The notes under the pieces were generated by a model. It was given only the letters and a program-made list of their open reading frames with translations, was not told the DNA's origin and ran no database searches. A stretch of DNA of 64,000 bases from Gerris lacustris. Its lineage: Eukaryota; Arthropoda; Insecta; Hemiptera; Gerridae. The translations under genes were made by a program, and so were the position numbers. Positions 29,365 through 40,900 of the stretch are shown piece after piece (the first letter of the stretch is position 1; every line of letters starts with the position of its first letter). The stretch lies in contig OX578280.1 in assembly GCA_951217055.1 (NCBI GenBank), positions 60,335,633 through 60,399,632 on the forward strand. The letters are read 5' to 3'.

Positions 29365-30030
29365 ATTTAATAGTTAGTTACGCATCTAGAGAGTAAAGTT
29401 AGGCATAATTCCCTGAGCTTTGAAGTTGATTCCTAAGGTTAAAGCCGAAGAAATAATGAATTTTAAGTCTCGAGGCTAAGCCGAGAGACTTAAATGTTGG
29501 TCCCCGAGGCGTAGCCGAGGTAACCATGAATTAAGTATTGCTCTGGGAATTACGCATTTTTCGCCCTTCAGATTTTTTTAAAAAGATTTTACCTTCAGTA
29601 GGGAGAAAAAAAATACAAATTTATAACACAAGATGAACTTTATTTCTTTATTTATCTATTTGACGTAACTTCATATTTAAATACAAACGAGCAAATTTAA
29701 AAAAGAACTAATTAATTTATTTAAAAACAACACAATTAATAGAACATTTACTCAAAACACGGAGTGTTTTAAAACAAAACAAAGAAATATTTATAAACAG
29801 CTGATTGCGAGTCATGTTTGTCATAGACAGTGTTGCAAACTTAAATCTTCGTAAAATCCGTTTAAACGAAGTTCTTTTACTAGAATTAAGTTGGCTGCAC
29901 TGAATTTACAGGGAGTTATGCCATAACACCCTGCTGTAACTCCCTGTAGCTCGGCCAGGCAGTTAAATTCACTAAAAAGAATAAGGCAGTTAAGTTAACT
30001 TCTTCTCCCTCCTGGAGGTAAATACATAAA
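29365..30030. mobile_element. E element, copy 2
   Basis: It opens 'gcatctagagagtaaagtta' and 'ggcataattccctgagc', equivalent to the reverse complement of 18490-18535. A CpG block follows ('ctcgaggctaagccgagaga', 'cccgaggcgtagccgagg') and then 'ttcagtagggagaaa'. The right part (29720-30030) is nearly repeated at 31880-32155 and contains 'cagggagttatgcc' and 'ctccctcctggaggt', both near-palindromic. Confidence 0.65.
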
Positions 30031-30032
30031 TG

Positions 30033-30068
<36 letters not shown>

Positions 30069-30160
30069 AAATGACTTTGAAGATGAAACTGAGGCAATCA
30101 GTATACTAATAGAAAATAAATTCGTGTCACAATCTATAATTGAATCACATGAGATTTGAT
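30031..30160. other. Poly-T tract and adjoining open stretch
   Basis: About 28 T's (30035-30062) are followed by a short plus-strand open stretch (LNDFEDETEAISILIENKF). It may be the tail of a minus-strand retrocopy or a transposon fragment; unidentified. Confidence 0.3.
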
Positions 30161-30688
30161 TAATACGAATTGTAAAAAACTTTTTCTATTAGAAGCGTCA
30201 ATCTGTCAGAACCTGAGATAAGCTAAAAAGCTCGCTCCTTTTATCTTTGTTTATCTGTTACGAATGTTTCTCTTAACTTTTTCTAAACATGTCGGTTCCA
30301 ATGTATAGACAACTTAAAGTTTCAATCAATGTCTCTAGCCAGACTCCAGTCTCTGTTTTCTTCACTATAAACGTTTACGTTTTCAAATGTTGGCAAATTC
30401 ACTTTCCATGATACCCGTACGTTTTCTGAATTTTGTCTTTTCTGTTGAAAATGGACTCTTCGATGTATTTGGGTTTTTCAATGTCAGACAGTTCTGTCCT
30501 TTATTTGATGCTTGCCTACGATAACACAATATCCAATATATAGAAAGTTTGTCGTATCTTTGATATTGCTTGTCAAGGTTATTCGTACAATATTTTGTTG
30601 TCCGGTCGATATTCTTGGACCTCTTCCCAATCCCCCTCCCCCAGAATCTATGCTTTGAGAAGTAATTAAATTATTTATTATTAAAAAT
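30161..30688. other. Unassigned DNA
   Basis: Somewhat less AT-rich at 30290-30640, but no frame or splice-bounded exon could be recognised on either strand. Confidence 0.3.
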
Positions 30689-31202
30689 TGTCTGCTAATT
30701 AGTGCGGCACATAGTTTTCTCGCATACTATCTCTTATTAGTTTGACGATTTTATGCTTTTACAACCTATAATTGGCAAATCTGTCATGAAAACTTTTTTT
30801 TTACATGAATTAAAGGATCAATTTAGCAAAATTTAAAGAACTTAGAAGGTTGAAATTAATCTGGGGCTATTTGCGGAATACTTTCGATAAACTATCCAAA
30901 TTTCATTATAATCAGATGAGTACTTTTGTAGATATAGGTGTAAATATATGTATGTTTGTGCGCACGTGGAAAATATATAAAATGGTTGAAACCTATATGG
31001 GACCAATAATGGGCTAATCATGGCCTACCATCCAAATTTCATTAAAAGTAAAAAATGAGCGACAGACAGAGACGGAACCAAAAATGTTCCCTGATGTCTG
31101 AAACGGATTACTGTCTTGGAATTTTTTGAAATCGGAATCATAAAACAATTTAGTTTTTTAGAACTATCACATAGCTTCCGTTATCTTCGGTAAGCTCGGA
31201 AG
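30689..31202 (+). mobile_element. Family B element, short full-length copy
   Basis: Head 'ttgtctgctaattagtgcgg' and tail 'gcttccgttatcttcggtaa' plus 'gctcggaag'. All interior landmarks are present in order. At about 515 bp it is shorter than 9528-10337, which has internal duplications. Confidence 0.8.
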
Positions 31203-31879
31203 AAAAATAGAATTATATCTTAATATTTAATTTACTGATTTTATCTGTCTGTCCTAGTCCAGGAGATAACGTGCAAAAATGTGTCTGACTAACATCAAGC
31301 TAGAATTTTGTATACAAGACAATCTACGGAATTGCATAATGTGCAATTGAGGTGTCAATTGAAAGAGGAGGATGTCGTGAATACAAATATTTCGTACAAA
31401 TTTATCTTTGAGTAATTTATCCCTAAAAAAATTGCGTTTTTAATTTCCCCCTCTCTATTGTTTTTTGTAATAAATCAGCTATTTGTTTAGAAAATCATTT
31501 AAAATTATAGTAAATGGTTCAAGAAGTTATAGCTATAACTATCATTCATAATAATTAATAGTAATTAATATTAAATAATATTAATTAATATTAATTACTA
31601 TTAATTAATGGTTAATATCCAGCTGATTTTCTCAAGATACATTATTAGAACCCCAAAAGTTAACATTTTAATATTGTCTGACGCAGAACTTTTTCCGATT
31701 TTCCAGTATGACGCGTCAAAGTTATAGGGTTCAAATAATGAAAAACGCCCTAAAACCAAATAAAATCACAGGGGAAAATGGTGTCAGACTTGGCCTAAAC
31801 AAGCCATACAAAGAGCTTTGGAAAGAGTATGTATAATTGACTTTTTTGCCTATGGGCACTTGGGCTCCCTGACTATAAC
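31203..31879. other. Unassigned DNA with an AT cruciform
   Basis: 31545-31615 is a near-perfect AT palindrome built from 'taatattaattaatatta'. 31250-31340 shares words in reverse with 21990-22070. No gene. Confidence 0.4.
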
Positions 31880-32155
31880 TAAAAACAACACAATTAAAAG
31901 AACATTTACTCATAACACGGAGCGTTTAAAACAAAGAAATATTTAAAAACACCTGATCGCGAGTCATGTTTGTAATAAACAGTGTTGCCAAATTAAATCT
32001 TCGTGAAATCCGTTTAATCGCAGTTCTTTTACTAGAATTTAGTTGGCTGCACTGAATTTACAGGGAGTTATGGCATAACTCCCTGTGGCTCGGCCAGGCA
32101 CTTAAAATCAGACAGTTAAGCTAACTTCTTCTCCCGCCTGGAGGTAAAGAATTTA
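31880..32155. repeat. E element, right-part copy
   Basis: It repeats 29720-30030 at high identity ('acaacacaattaaaagaaca', 'gttggctgcactgaatttac', 'agggagttatggcataactc'). Only this part is present. Confidence 0.75.
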
Positions 32156-33939
32156 AAATACCGTTCTGTTCAAATGTTTTACAATCTCTTTTCATCTTTG
32201 TCTTTCTCTTCAAATACTTATTTAAGAAATGTAAGTATATGTTGAAATATGAATAAGCGAATTTCATTTAATATAATATAGTTTGACGACGTAATATGTG
32301 TTTATAGAAATTGGATATTTCTGATATTGGTGAAAGAGGAAAAATAACAATAAAAATCTCTATATAAGAAAGTGGGTAAATACGAAAATTGCAGAATTGT
32401 TTAATTTTAGCTCAGTGGATAATTTCTAAGTTGATATGAATTTGTTTGAGTTTATTAGCCACTTTTTTTATGTTTGGTCTTATCGTGGAATTATTGTACA
32501 TCCATATTTATGAAAATTATATTATTTTCAATATCTAGTTCTCCTCTCTTGTCCATATTTTAACAAGCTTTATCAATACTTATTGCTTTATAATACAAAG
32601 TGGATAGGTTTAATCAAAGTCCCTTTATAATGTTAAGTTAGAGTCAAAGGGTTTCTCTGAGAAGTCCATTAGTACTTAAGTACGGAATGGTTTTGCAGAG
32701 ATGATTGTAAAGTTGCTGGCTGCAACCAATTAACTGTAAATGACATTAGGGAAAGGGTCTTCTGTCTTCATTCCTATAGTTGTATTAGAGACAGAGGCCC
32801 TTCTATACAAGGAAGTAGAAAGGATGAGGAGTAATATAATTTCCTCACTGGGTTACCAATCTTTCTTTATCCCTTTGCAGGAAGACTTGGGTAGACCTTC
32901 CCTTTCTGCACAGAACAATTTCGTGAGGAGAAAAACTTCAGGTCTATTAAAGAAAGTTATGGTTAATCAAGTCGTTGACTTAACACAATTATGTTTAACT
33001 CGGTCACGAGTTAGTCTTACACAAAGTTATGATTATGGAAGTGAGAACTTATTTTTTTACTTTCAGAATGTTCCACTTAAAAGTTCTAAAGGCGTTTTAT
33101 GTAATTAATAAAGAGTTGGTTATCGGGGACAAAAGTGAAAAACAAAATAAAGAAGAAATAATGTCAATGCACTAAGGGGTTTTGAGATGTATCTTTTTTT
33201 AAAAAGAAATTTCGTTACAAACATTGTTCCATTCTTAACAATTATTATAATAATATTTTTACTTGCTTCAATGTGTTGCTTGATGTTTTATTTAAATCTT
33301 ATGATTCGAACTTAAAATAATTTATATAAAGGTTTTTGTCTTTTTCGCAAACCATGTAATTACCTAATATAGGTAATTACCTAATATGTTTGAACTTTTA
33401 TTATTATGTATTTTTATATTAGTAATAAAAGGCTATTTATTTACTTTATCTTGTCACGGGAGCAAAATTAAGCATTACTTCACTGCTTTTAGGCTGGAAA
33501 GTATTATTTCGCTGATTTGTCATTAATATATGAAAAAACAGACAGGAAAGTAATTGAAACAGTCAGGGAAATATTTCCCTGCCTTGGCAGGAAAATTACA
33601 GTGTTTACCAGTGCGTGACATAACATCTGTTTTTGATTGTGTTTAGTTTTATCTTAATTTGTGTATTTTAGTTTGACAGTTTGATACTTTTTTATTACAA
33701 ATCAATGTTGTATTATTAATGTATTAATATGTTTACCTAAGCTTCCATTTTTTATCTAAATAAGTGCGTAGATAAAATATTGTATGCAACAAAGCAAACA
33801 TTTCTGCATTGTGTATCCATTGCCTGTTTTTGCCTCTAGCTCGGAGGCTAACTTAATCATCGTCAGTAAAATTCCATTTTGCTGCCTAGTTACATTAATA
33901 ACTATTATTTCTTCATTTTAGAGCGTATCTTTTATATAA
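32156..33939. other. Long unassigned stretch
   Basis: It contains a 122-codon frame at 32740-33108 with no recognisable content. An acceptor-like 'tttctttatccctttgcag' lies inside it at 32880. 33360-33395 has a tandem 'taattacctaatataggtaa' palindrome. I cannot support a gene here. Confidence 0.3.
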
Positions 33940-34085
33940 TCGAGTAGTGTCCTGACAACGGCGACGGCGACGCACCTCGAAATGATTAATAACGCGAGCT
34001 AAAACCTAGAGATATGAACCTGTGACCTCCAGCACGCGAAGCAGGGACTCTAGCCACTGTGATATCTGTTCGTAGTGAACACTGC
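33940..34085 (-). mobile_element. tRNA-derived SINE-like element
   Basis: The minus strand reads 'cagtggctagagtccctgct' then 'ggaggtcacaggttcatatc', giving A-box-like and B-box-like parts at tRNA spacing. The tail, 'ggtgcgtcgccgtcgccg' on the minus strand, is repeated in diverged form near 34369-34400 ('cgatggcgacgactcacctt'). Confidence 0.5.
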
Positions 34086-34127
34086 GGCCTAAAACTTTCA
34101 ATTTAAACAGTATATATTTATTTATTT

Positions 34128-34345
34128 ATAAATAACTGGACATCACTTGGCTCTTTCTGTTTAAGTATAACTGGACAGCGCGAGACTCATTCATTTTAAA
34201 TATAACTAATTATCTCAGCTCTTTTTCTTTGAATGCAATTAATAAGAAATAACTAGACATCACGTGGCTCTTTCTGTTTAAGTATAATTGGATAGTGGGA
34301 GACTCATTTTTATTGAATATAACTAATGATTTTTCAGATCTTTTT
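34128..34345. repeat. Two-unit tandem repeat of about 120 bp
   Basis: 'ataactggacatcacttggc' to 'gagactcattcattttaaat' is repeated with changes as 'ataactagacatcacgtggc' to 'gagactcatttttattgaat'. Confidence 0.7.
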
Positions 34346-34702
34346 CAGAATTATTCATTCATAATTGAATTGTGTCCCGACGATGGCGACGACTCACCTT
34401 GAAATTATTTTTTATTGATAAGGCAACCACATTTAATCTGCCAGTTGCCACGGGCTTAACGGCTAGTCATATAATATACGACATTAACATTTTCTTTCCC
34501 AAATCACTCTACACTGCACTTTTAAATTTAGAAACATTTTCTAACTTAGCAATTACGTAGTACAAAGAGGTCCAATATCGTATATAGTTTGCTGATATTT
34601 CATATGTATAATATTCTTATGGTTTATATTATGATCCTTTTTTTCAAAATAAACTGTTATGCCGACTTTTACAACTTTGTATCCTCGTGCTACGATATAT
34701 TT
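34346..34702. other. Unassigned DNA next to a large inverted repeat
   Basis: Includes the diverged SINE tail copy noted above. No gene recognised. Confidence 0.3.
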
Positions 34703-35444
34703 CCTCAGGCCTAAAAGAAGATTTTAAATTTATTTATCTACATCATCATTCACATTAACAAATATTTACATAAAAACTTTGTATTATTACTTCAATCCAA
34801 CATAATTTAACATATAATTTTGTGACTTAACTTATACCATAATTATATGTACAACTATACACTAACCTTTATTAATCCTTCTATTATATTATAATAAACA
34901 TTTTTCTTTGAAATTCTAACAGCCAGTTATTTAACCATGCGTCATACGTCTACCTACAATTACATTAATTTGTCTGTTAAAATTTTTTTAAATATTGAAC
35001 TATAATTTAAAAAGTATTTACCTTTTCATTTATTCCAATTTATCTTCTAAAACATGGTAACTTACACATTTCCTCTTTTCATATCCACTGTTCTCTATTT
35101 AAAGTAATTTTTAATTATAAAATTATTAATTTTCTCATAGAGAAAATACGTCTTGAGTGTATTTATGATAAGACTGATAAGTGATAAGACTGGTTGTATT
35201 TATGACGCACGGTTAAATAACTGGCTGTTAGAATTTCAAAGAAAAATGTTTATTATAATATAATAGAAGGATTAATAAAGGTTAGTGTATAGTTATACAT
35301 ATAATTATGGTATAAGTTAAGTCACAAAATTATATGTTAAATTATGTTGGATTGAAGTAATAATACAAAGTTTTTATGTAAATATTTGTTAATGTGAATG
35401 ATGATGTAGATAAATAAATTTAAAATCTTCTTTTAGGCCTGAGG
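34703..35444. mobile_element. Large inverted repeat, two 244-bp arms around a 254-bp loop
   Basis: Left arm 34703-34946 and right arm 35201-35444 are reverse complements with very few differences. The outer ends read 'cctcaggcctaaaagaag' and 'cttcttttaggcctgagg'. The loop encodes nothing recognisable. A foldback element or an inverted duplication of a retroelement end would explain it. Confidence 0.9.
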
Positions 35445-36504
35445 ATGCCTCAGAGGAGGTGAAATATAGCCAGACATGGAGTAGCAATAAAATTTATTAA
35501 TGCCCTATAGACCTAAGGAAGACTGAAGAATAAATTAGATTAAAGGGTAATTCAATACGAATAGGATATATTTCATGAAAATGTAAAAATATTGCATTAT
35601 ATACTTTTCTTGTCTAAGTTATCCATTTTATTCAGGTGTCATTTACTCGGTTTTTATTTCGACTCGTCAAGTGGCATCTGCTTGTGTAAGCATTCTGCAA
35701 TTCCTTATCTTTCTCTTTATTGCTTGCTGGCATGAGACTACATTAGGTATTTAGTATTTTGGTATCACTCTTAAACGCATACAGCAACTTTATCTTACAT
35801 ATACTCTATATCTGTACTGTATATAATATACCCCATCATCAACATTATTTGATACCTTTTTCTCACATCATTAGCATGTATATGTGTGTAAATTTATATT
35901 TTTATGATAAATTGAGATAAAATGTTCAATAATAATTTAATGTACCTAAGAAAACAGGAAAACTAATAAATGGACAACACTGGGCTATGTGATTATTAAC
36001 TCGTATGTGACAAAGTTTGTCTGAGTTGTCTCGGGCCAATTTTTTTGGACAGCAATCTGATTAATTTTGCTATTCACCATCTCACTTGGTTTGGGAAACC
36101 CTAGGAAAAAATGTCCGCTTTACCATACATAATTCATCACTTTGCTAGTAGTGAGTGTCCCTGTGCTTTTTCAGTAATTACTGCACTTAAAGATAAAAAT
36201 ATTACTGGTCAAGAGAATTAATTCTTCAGTCGTCGTTCTGATGTAACTAAACATCACCATGGACTATAAACTAATCAACCCTGAGTGCTTCTGAAGCAAC
36301 CCTTTTAAAACTTTGGTAACTCAAATGAGCAAGACCAACCATGTTAAAATTATTCCTATAGTGCTAGAATAGAATTTATAAATTATAGTTGATTATTGGT
36401 TGAATTATAGTGGATACTCATTTTACTTGCGCGCTCATAAAATGTTAAGTTTTAGTTGAGCCCACGTTTATTAGTGTTATAATTTTCTTATATTAAGTTC
36501 AAAA
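35445..36504. other. Unassigned DNA
   Basis: Right after the inverted repeat, 'gaggatgcctcagaggaggt' plus 'gaaatatagcc' resembles words seen at ends of Penelope-like elements. Otherwise nothing was recognised. Confidence 0.3.
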
Positions 36505-36662
36505 TCATGTGTATGTGTGTATATGTATATACATATTTGTGTATGTATGTATGTGTGTGTGTGTATGTATGTATGTATGTGGGTGTATGTATGTATATGT
36601 ACGTATGTAAATGTATATGTATGTATGTATGTGTATATGTATATATTTGTATATGTATGTAA

Positions 36663-36736
<74 letters not shown>
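36505..36736. repeat. (GTAT)n-rich tract and (AT)n microsatellite
   Basis: Irregular GT/AT repeats to 36665, then about 35 AT units. ORFs on both strands across it are artefacts. Confidence 0.95.
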
Positions 36737-36739
<3 letters not shown>

Positions 36740-37255
36740 ATGAGGATATCCCTACCGTCAATACTTGCTTGATCTGGAGATCACTGGACCGGTTTCGGCT
36801 AAACGCCATCATCAGCAGAGTCGAAGTCTCTCGTAGCACTCAACACACTTATCGAGTCTACATGAGAGAATAAAGTTGGAAAGGTGGAGGCAGATGAAGA
36901 TATATATACAAAAGAAGGGGATAAGGAAATACCCGTGAGACGGGGGTGTCAGGTGCACAGACGGCGAAAAAACAAAGGGAAGAGTGCGCGAAAAAGAAGA
37001 TGATGCAATGAAGGGAAGGTTGTGTAGAGGGATGATGCAATAGACGAAAGGGTTGAATAGAGACAAGGCGATGTAATAGAGTGAAGGGTGGGCGACGGAC
37101 AGAGATGATGTAAAGGACCATAAGAGTTGGCATAGAGAAAAAGAAAAAGAAAAGGAAAGGATGATTTTAGGAGGGGAAGAATATGTGAAGAATAATAAGA
37201 GAAAAAGTTGAGAAATTGATGAAGAAAAAAGAGATGGGTGTTCGAAAAGTTCAGT
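36737..37255 (-). mobile_element. Penelope-like element, 3' non-coding region
   Basis: This lies downstream (on the minus strand) of the GIY-YIG remnant. It holds a CT-rich stretch on that strand and ends with 'ctgctgatgatggcgtttag' plus 'ccgaaaccggtcc'. A relative of this terminus is at 2922-2962. It ends against the AT microsatellite. Confidence 0.65.
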
Positions 37256-37726
37256 CTAGTCTAGTCTGGGTCTTTTACTTAGCGTATGCGTTAAAGTTGT
37301 GTCGTCTCGTTTACGTTTGTTGGTTGGTGGTTTAAGTGCTGAAAATGTTACGTCAGAGTTAGTGAGTAATTGTTCGTTAATTAAGGTCTTGTTGGTCGTC
37401 CTATGTTTGTAAATTTCAAGTTTTTCAAGTATGTCGAGTCTTGGTCCTTTCTGTTCTTTGTGCAATAATGTCATTGATTGGTCAATTGTCGTCGGTTCGT
37501 GTCCGTGTTTGCGTAGGTGGTTAGCGAAGTTAGAGTCTGTTCTATTGTATATGTAAGATCGTATGTGTTCTTTATACCTAGTTTGTAAGTTGCGTCCTGT
37601 CCTTCCTATGTATACTTGGTCGCAGTCGTTGCAAGTTAGTTTATAAATTCCACTATTGTCATAAATGTTATTGTTAGTCTGTCGTTTTATTAGTCTGTTC
37701 CCTATGCTGTTTGTTGTTTTGAAAGC
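37256..37726 (-). pseudogene. GIY-YIG endonuclease domain of a Penelope-like retroelement
   Basis: The minus-strand frame is open for 156 codons from 37726 to TAG. It reads NSIGNRLIKRQTNNNIYDNS, then GIYKLTCNDCDQVYIGRTGR, NLQTRYKEHIRS and NFANHLRKHGH, with DILEKLEIYKHRTTNK towards the end. GIY...YIG, the following Arg, the C-x2-C pair and the C-terminal L-E-K-x-E-I-Y motif match the endonuclease domain at the C-terminus of Penelope ORFs. The reverse transcriptase part that should precede it is missing; the sequence stops at an (AT)n tract at about 37734. The domain frame itself is intact, so the copy is 5'-truncated and fairly young. Confidence 0.9.
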
Positions 37727-37733
37727 TGAAGAA

Positions 37734-37890
37734 TATATATATATATATATAAAAGTTTAAAATAATATTAGAGACGGGGCCCTCTCTCTAGGTGTTTAAC
37801 ACTTACTTAGGGCCCTCACCTATTATTTTTATAATTATATATAATTTATGTAAATTTTTTGTAAAATGTTTTTGATAAGGTGGACATATA

Positions 37891-37926
<36 letters not shown>

Positions 37927-38065
37927 ATCAGTTGAGATATTAGTGGCATTTTTTCTAATATAGTATGACATTTTTATTTAATCAAATTGAGTTGTAACTA
38001 TGAGATGGTCATTAAAATGAACACTACATACCTTCTCAGACACTCCCGCAACCAGCACATTAATC
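37734..38065. other. Unassigned DNA with short microsatellites
   Basis: (AT)n at 37734-37751 and (ATT)n at 37890-37925. No gene. Confidence 0.5.
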
Positions 38066-38332
38066 TACTCTATCGCCTCTTGTGCTGAAAAGTAAGCATA
38101 AATAATATTTTAGGATTTGAATCACTTTAGAGAACACAATTAATTTTCGATGAATCTTATTGATATAGATAATGCAATATTTCTGTGAATAGTTTTTTTT
38201 ATGTTTTTAGATAAGCAAACAAACATGATTTTATATATTAGAATAAAAAATTAAAACTTCTAACCTTTTATACATTTCAAAGAAAAAAAAAATCCCTTTT
38301 CACTTTTTAATATTGGATGTATTGAACTAGAA
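38066..38332. repeat. 267-bp direct repeat, copy 1
   Basis: Runs from 'tactctatcgcctcttgtgc' to 'ttggatgtattgaactagaa'. By eye it is identical to 38824-39090, including poly-A and poly-T runs. Confidence 0.9.
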
Positions 38333-38823
38333 TAACAATAGAAAAAGATTACTATTAGAAGCACTTTACATAACAAAAGAACAAAAAAATATAAACCATA
38401 AACAAGATTCCAGAGAACTGAACAAATATTACAGTGCCAATTTAAGATTTTCAAATTAAAAATTATTCCCGCCAAACTCGCTGGGTAATCATATGATTGA
38501 TTTGTAACATATGATCTATATTTTACCTTCCCAGTGGGTTACCGTTAATTTACTTTATTCTTGTATGTTCGAAAACGTTTTTATTGCTGTGCTAGTTTTA
38601 TTCCATTACTATTGACTGATTTCATCTTATTTAATTATTATCAATTGACGAAGGAATAGATATGTTCCTAATATATCTTATTTGATTGTTCAAGACGTGA
38701 AAAGTTTTTGTATTCTCGCCAGTGTAATGAATATGCCTTGAGAGAGGGCGAAATATATTCAGTTTGAAGATGAGTTAAACCTTTTTAAATTATTATTTCC
38801 TTTAAGTGTCTCAACCAATGAAG
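38333..38823. other. Spacer between the two 267-bp copies
   Basis: Unassigned AT-rich DNA. 38730-38770 'gagagagggcgaaatatatt' resembles the word after the 35444 inverted repeat. A 71-aa minus-strand frame crosses the left copy but has no recognisable content. Confidence 0.35.
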
Positions 38824-39090
38824 TACTCTATCGCCTCTTGTGCTGAAAAGTAAGCATAAATAATATTTTAGGATTTGAATCACTTTAGAGAACACAATTA
38901 ATTTTCGATGAATCTTATTGATATAGATAATGCAATATTTCTGTGAATAGTTTTTTTTATGTTTTTAGATAAGCAAACAAACATGATTTTATATATTAGA
39001 ATAAAAAATTAAAACTTCTAACCTTTTATACATTTCAAAGAAAAAAAAAATCCCTTTTCACTTTTTAATATTGGATGTATTGAACTAGAA
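38824..39090. repeat. 267-bp direct repeat, copy 2
   Basis: Same length and apparently the same sequence as 38066-38332, offset by 758 bp in direct orientation. Confidence 0.9.
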
Positions 39091-39130
39091 ATCCAGAGTG
39101 TTATTTCTCCTAATGTGTTATTCTCATAAT

Positions 39131-39220
39131 TACTCATGTACAAGTTCATAAGTACTTAGCCCAGTGTTTTCTATTTATTAGTTTTCATAGCTACATTTAA
39201 ATATTATTGAACATTTATTG
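39131..39220 (+). repeat. Dispersed repeat G, copy 2
   Basis: Matches 5168-5262 ('cagtgttttctatttattag', 'aaatattattgaacatttat'). Confidence 0.6.
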
Positions 39221-39379
39221 GACTCAGGGGACCTCAAAACGTGTAAATCCATCAAAATCAATAAGTCGAATTTTCGTGCCATCATAATACTTTCTCTTTA
39301 TATGAGAAAGTAAAAAATGTATATATACTCATCTGTATTTTGAATTTTAATAATATTAATTTTTACTCAAGTTTAATTT

Positions 39380-39860
39380 AACTTGTCCATTAAAAATGAG
39401 GTTTTTATGGCCCATAGGTCCATATTTAGGTGTCCATGTCCAATATGGAGGGATGTCCATTATAGAGAGGGTTCTTTCACATTGATTTCATATACACTTT
39501 TGCCGATTTATGGGAAAATTGTCCGTAAATAGGGGGTTTCCGTTTCCAGTGTCCATTATAGAAGGGCGTCCATTAAGAGTTGTTTCACTGTATATAGCAA
39601 TTCTCATAAGTGTTTCACACTTCTTGAGTAAAGGTGTAATCATGTCCAATCATATCTTAGTGGTTGGGGGTTCGTGGTTGGTTTCACAAAGGAGTTCTAG
39701 GTCTTCCGGTGGTGACCACGTCTTATTGGATGTTGTTTCCGAGGTTTCGCCTCCTGTGCAAAAGGCATCTTCAGGGTAGTGCATGTTGCTTTTTGATGAC
39801 AGAAACATTGTTATTGAAGCGAGCGTAGCGAGCTTCCTACATTCAACGAAATATGCTCCG

Positions 39861-39920
<60 letters not shown>

Positions 39921-40900
39921 AGTAACGTTCACGCGTGTGACGATAACTTGAGTAAAAGTTGACCGATTTAGTTGAAATTTGGTATACATGTTCCTCTTAC
40001 TAATACTCAGGCTAAGTTCGTTGGACAGCGTGATCCGTCCAAGAGTTCGCGCGCAACGCTCGCGTAAACGAGAGGTACAAAAATTAAATTGGAATTTCAG
40101 GACGGGAAAAGAGTCTATCATCATCTATTCGATGAGACGAACATTTTTTTCAAATAACATTTTTTACTAAAACCAACAGCGACACCGCTATGACTTAATA
40201 AAGATCGCTAAAACTATTAAAGCGGACCTAAACGTTTATAATAGAGAAAACAACCTTTTTACCGATATCTTACGTTCTAACGTGTCGATTTTAATAAAAC
40301 TTCATATACACCATCTAATGCACAATTGAAACAGGTCTGCAAAATTTCAACTTGATACAAGCAAAATTCTTTGCGTAGCGACGAGATACATTTATAATAA
40401 TTGTTTAAAAGCTACCGCGGGTGGTGAAGATTGTTTTAGTCGTATAGTGTATAGGTTTGTTTAGGAAGTAAAGCTTTGTACCGAGTACCCCCACTCTTCC
40501 CTACACTAACCCTCTTCCACTTATCTTCAACTATGACATTCATCATGATTAATAAATTTCAATATTCAGTATTTCATTGCAATACGCTCGCTTCAATGAT
40601 AGAGCCACGCGATGCCTAGTAAATAAGAAAATTAGAATCAGCTCAGGTAGTGTTTTGTCACCAAAAAAAGTCACCACCAGAAGACATAGAACTCTATTAT
40701 GAAACCAACCATGAACCCCCAACCACTAAGATATGATTGAACATGATTATGATTACCCCTTTACTCAAGAAGTGTGAAACACTTATGAGAATCGCTATAT
40801 ACTGTGAAAGACCTATTAATGGACGCCCCTCTATAATGGACACCCCTGTTTACGGACAATTTTCCCAAAAACCTGCTAAAGTGCACCACCCTTAAGATGC
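39380..40900. mobile_element. Inverted pogo/Tc1-like sequence (H) with a family A element in its loop
   Basis: 39495-39735 is the reverse complement of about 40660-40875. Shared words are 'gtgtccattatagaagggcg', 'cataagtgtttcacacttct' and 'tggttgggggttcgtggttg'. The terminal-type words 'tactgtgaaag' and 'ctctataatggacac' match the ends of pogo/Tigger-like elements. A complete A element (39808-40621) occupies the loop. Confidence 0.7.
39808..40621 (+). mobile_element. Family A element, complete copy
   Basis: It starts 'tattgaagcgagcgtagcga', continues with a (GTCT)15 run (39862-39921), 'gacgataacttgagtaaaag' and 'gcgcaacgctcgcgtaaac'. It ends 'gagccacgcgatgcctag'. Near-terminal 'gaagcgagcgta' and 'tacgctcgcttc' are inverted. 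It is the best copy for defining the family. No transposase. Confidence 0.85.

Noticed and set aside
32740..33108. 122-codon plus-strand frame with an internal acceptor-like site
   Set aside because: No recognisable domain, no signal peptide, and the post-acceptor frame does not resemble an exon of the LRR gene. Length alone is not convincing.
36477..36873. Two ~120-codon frames over the GT/AT tract
   Set aside because: Microsatellite translation (Tyr/Ile or Val/Cys/Met runs), not a protein.
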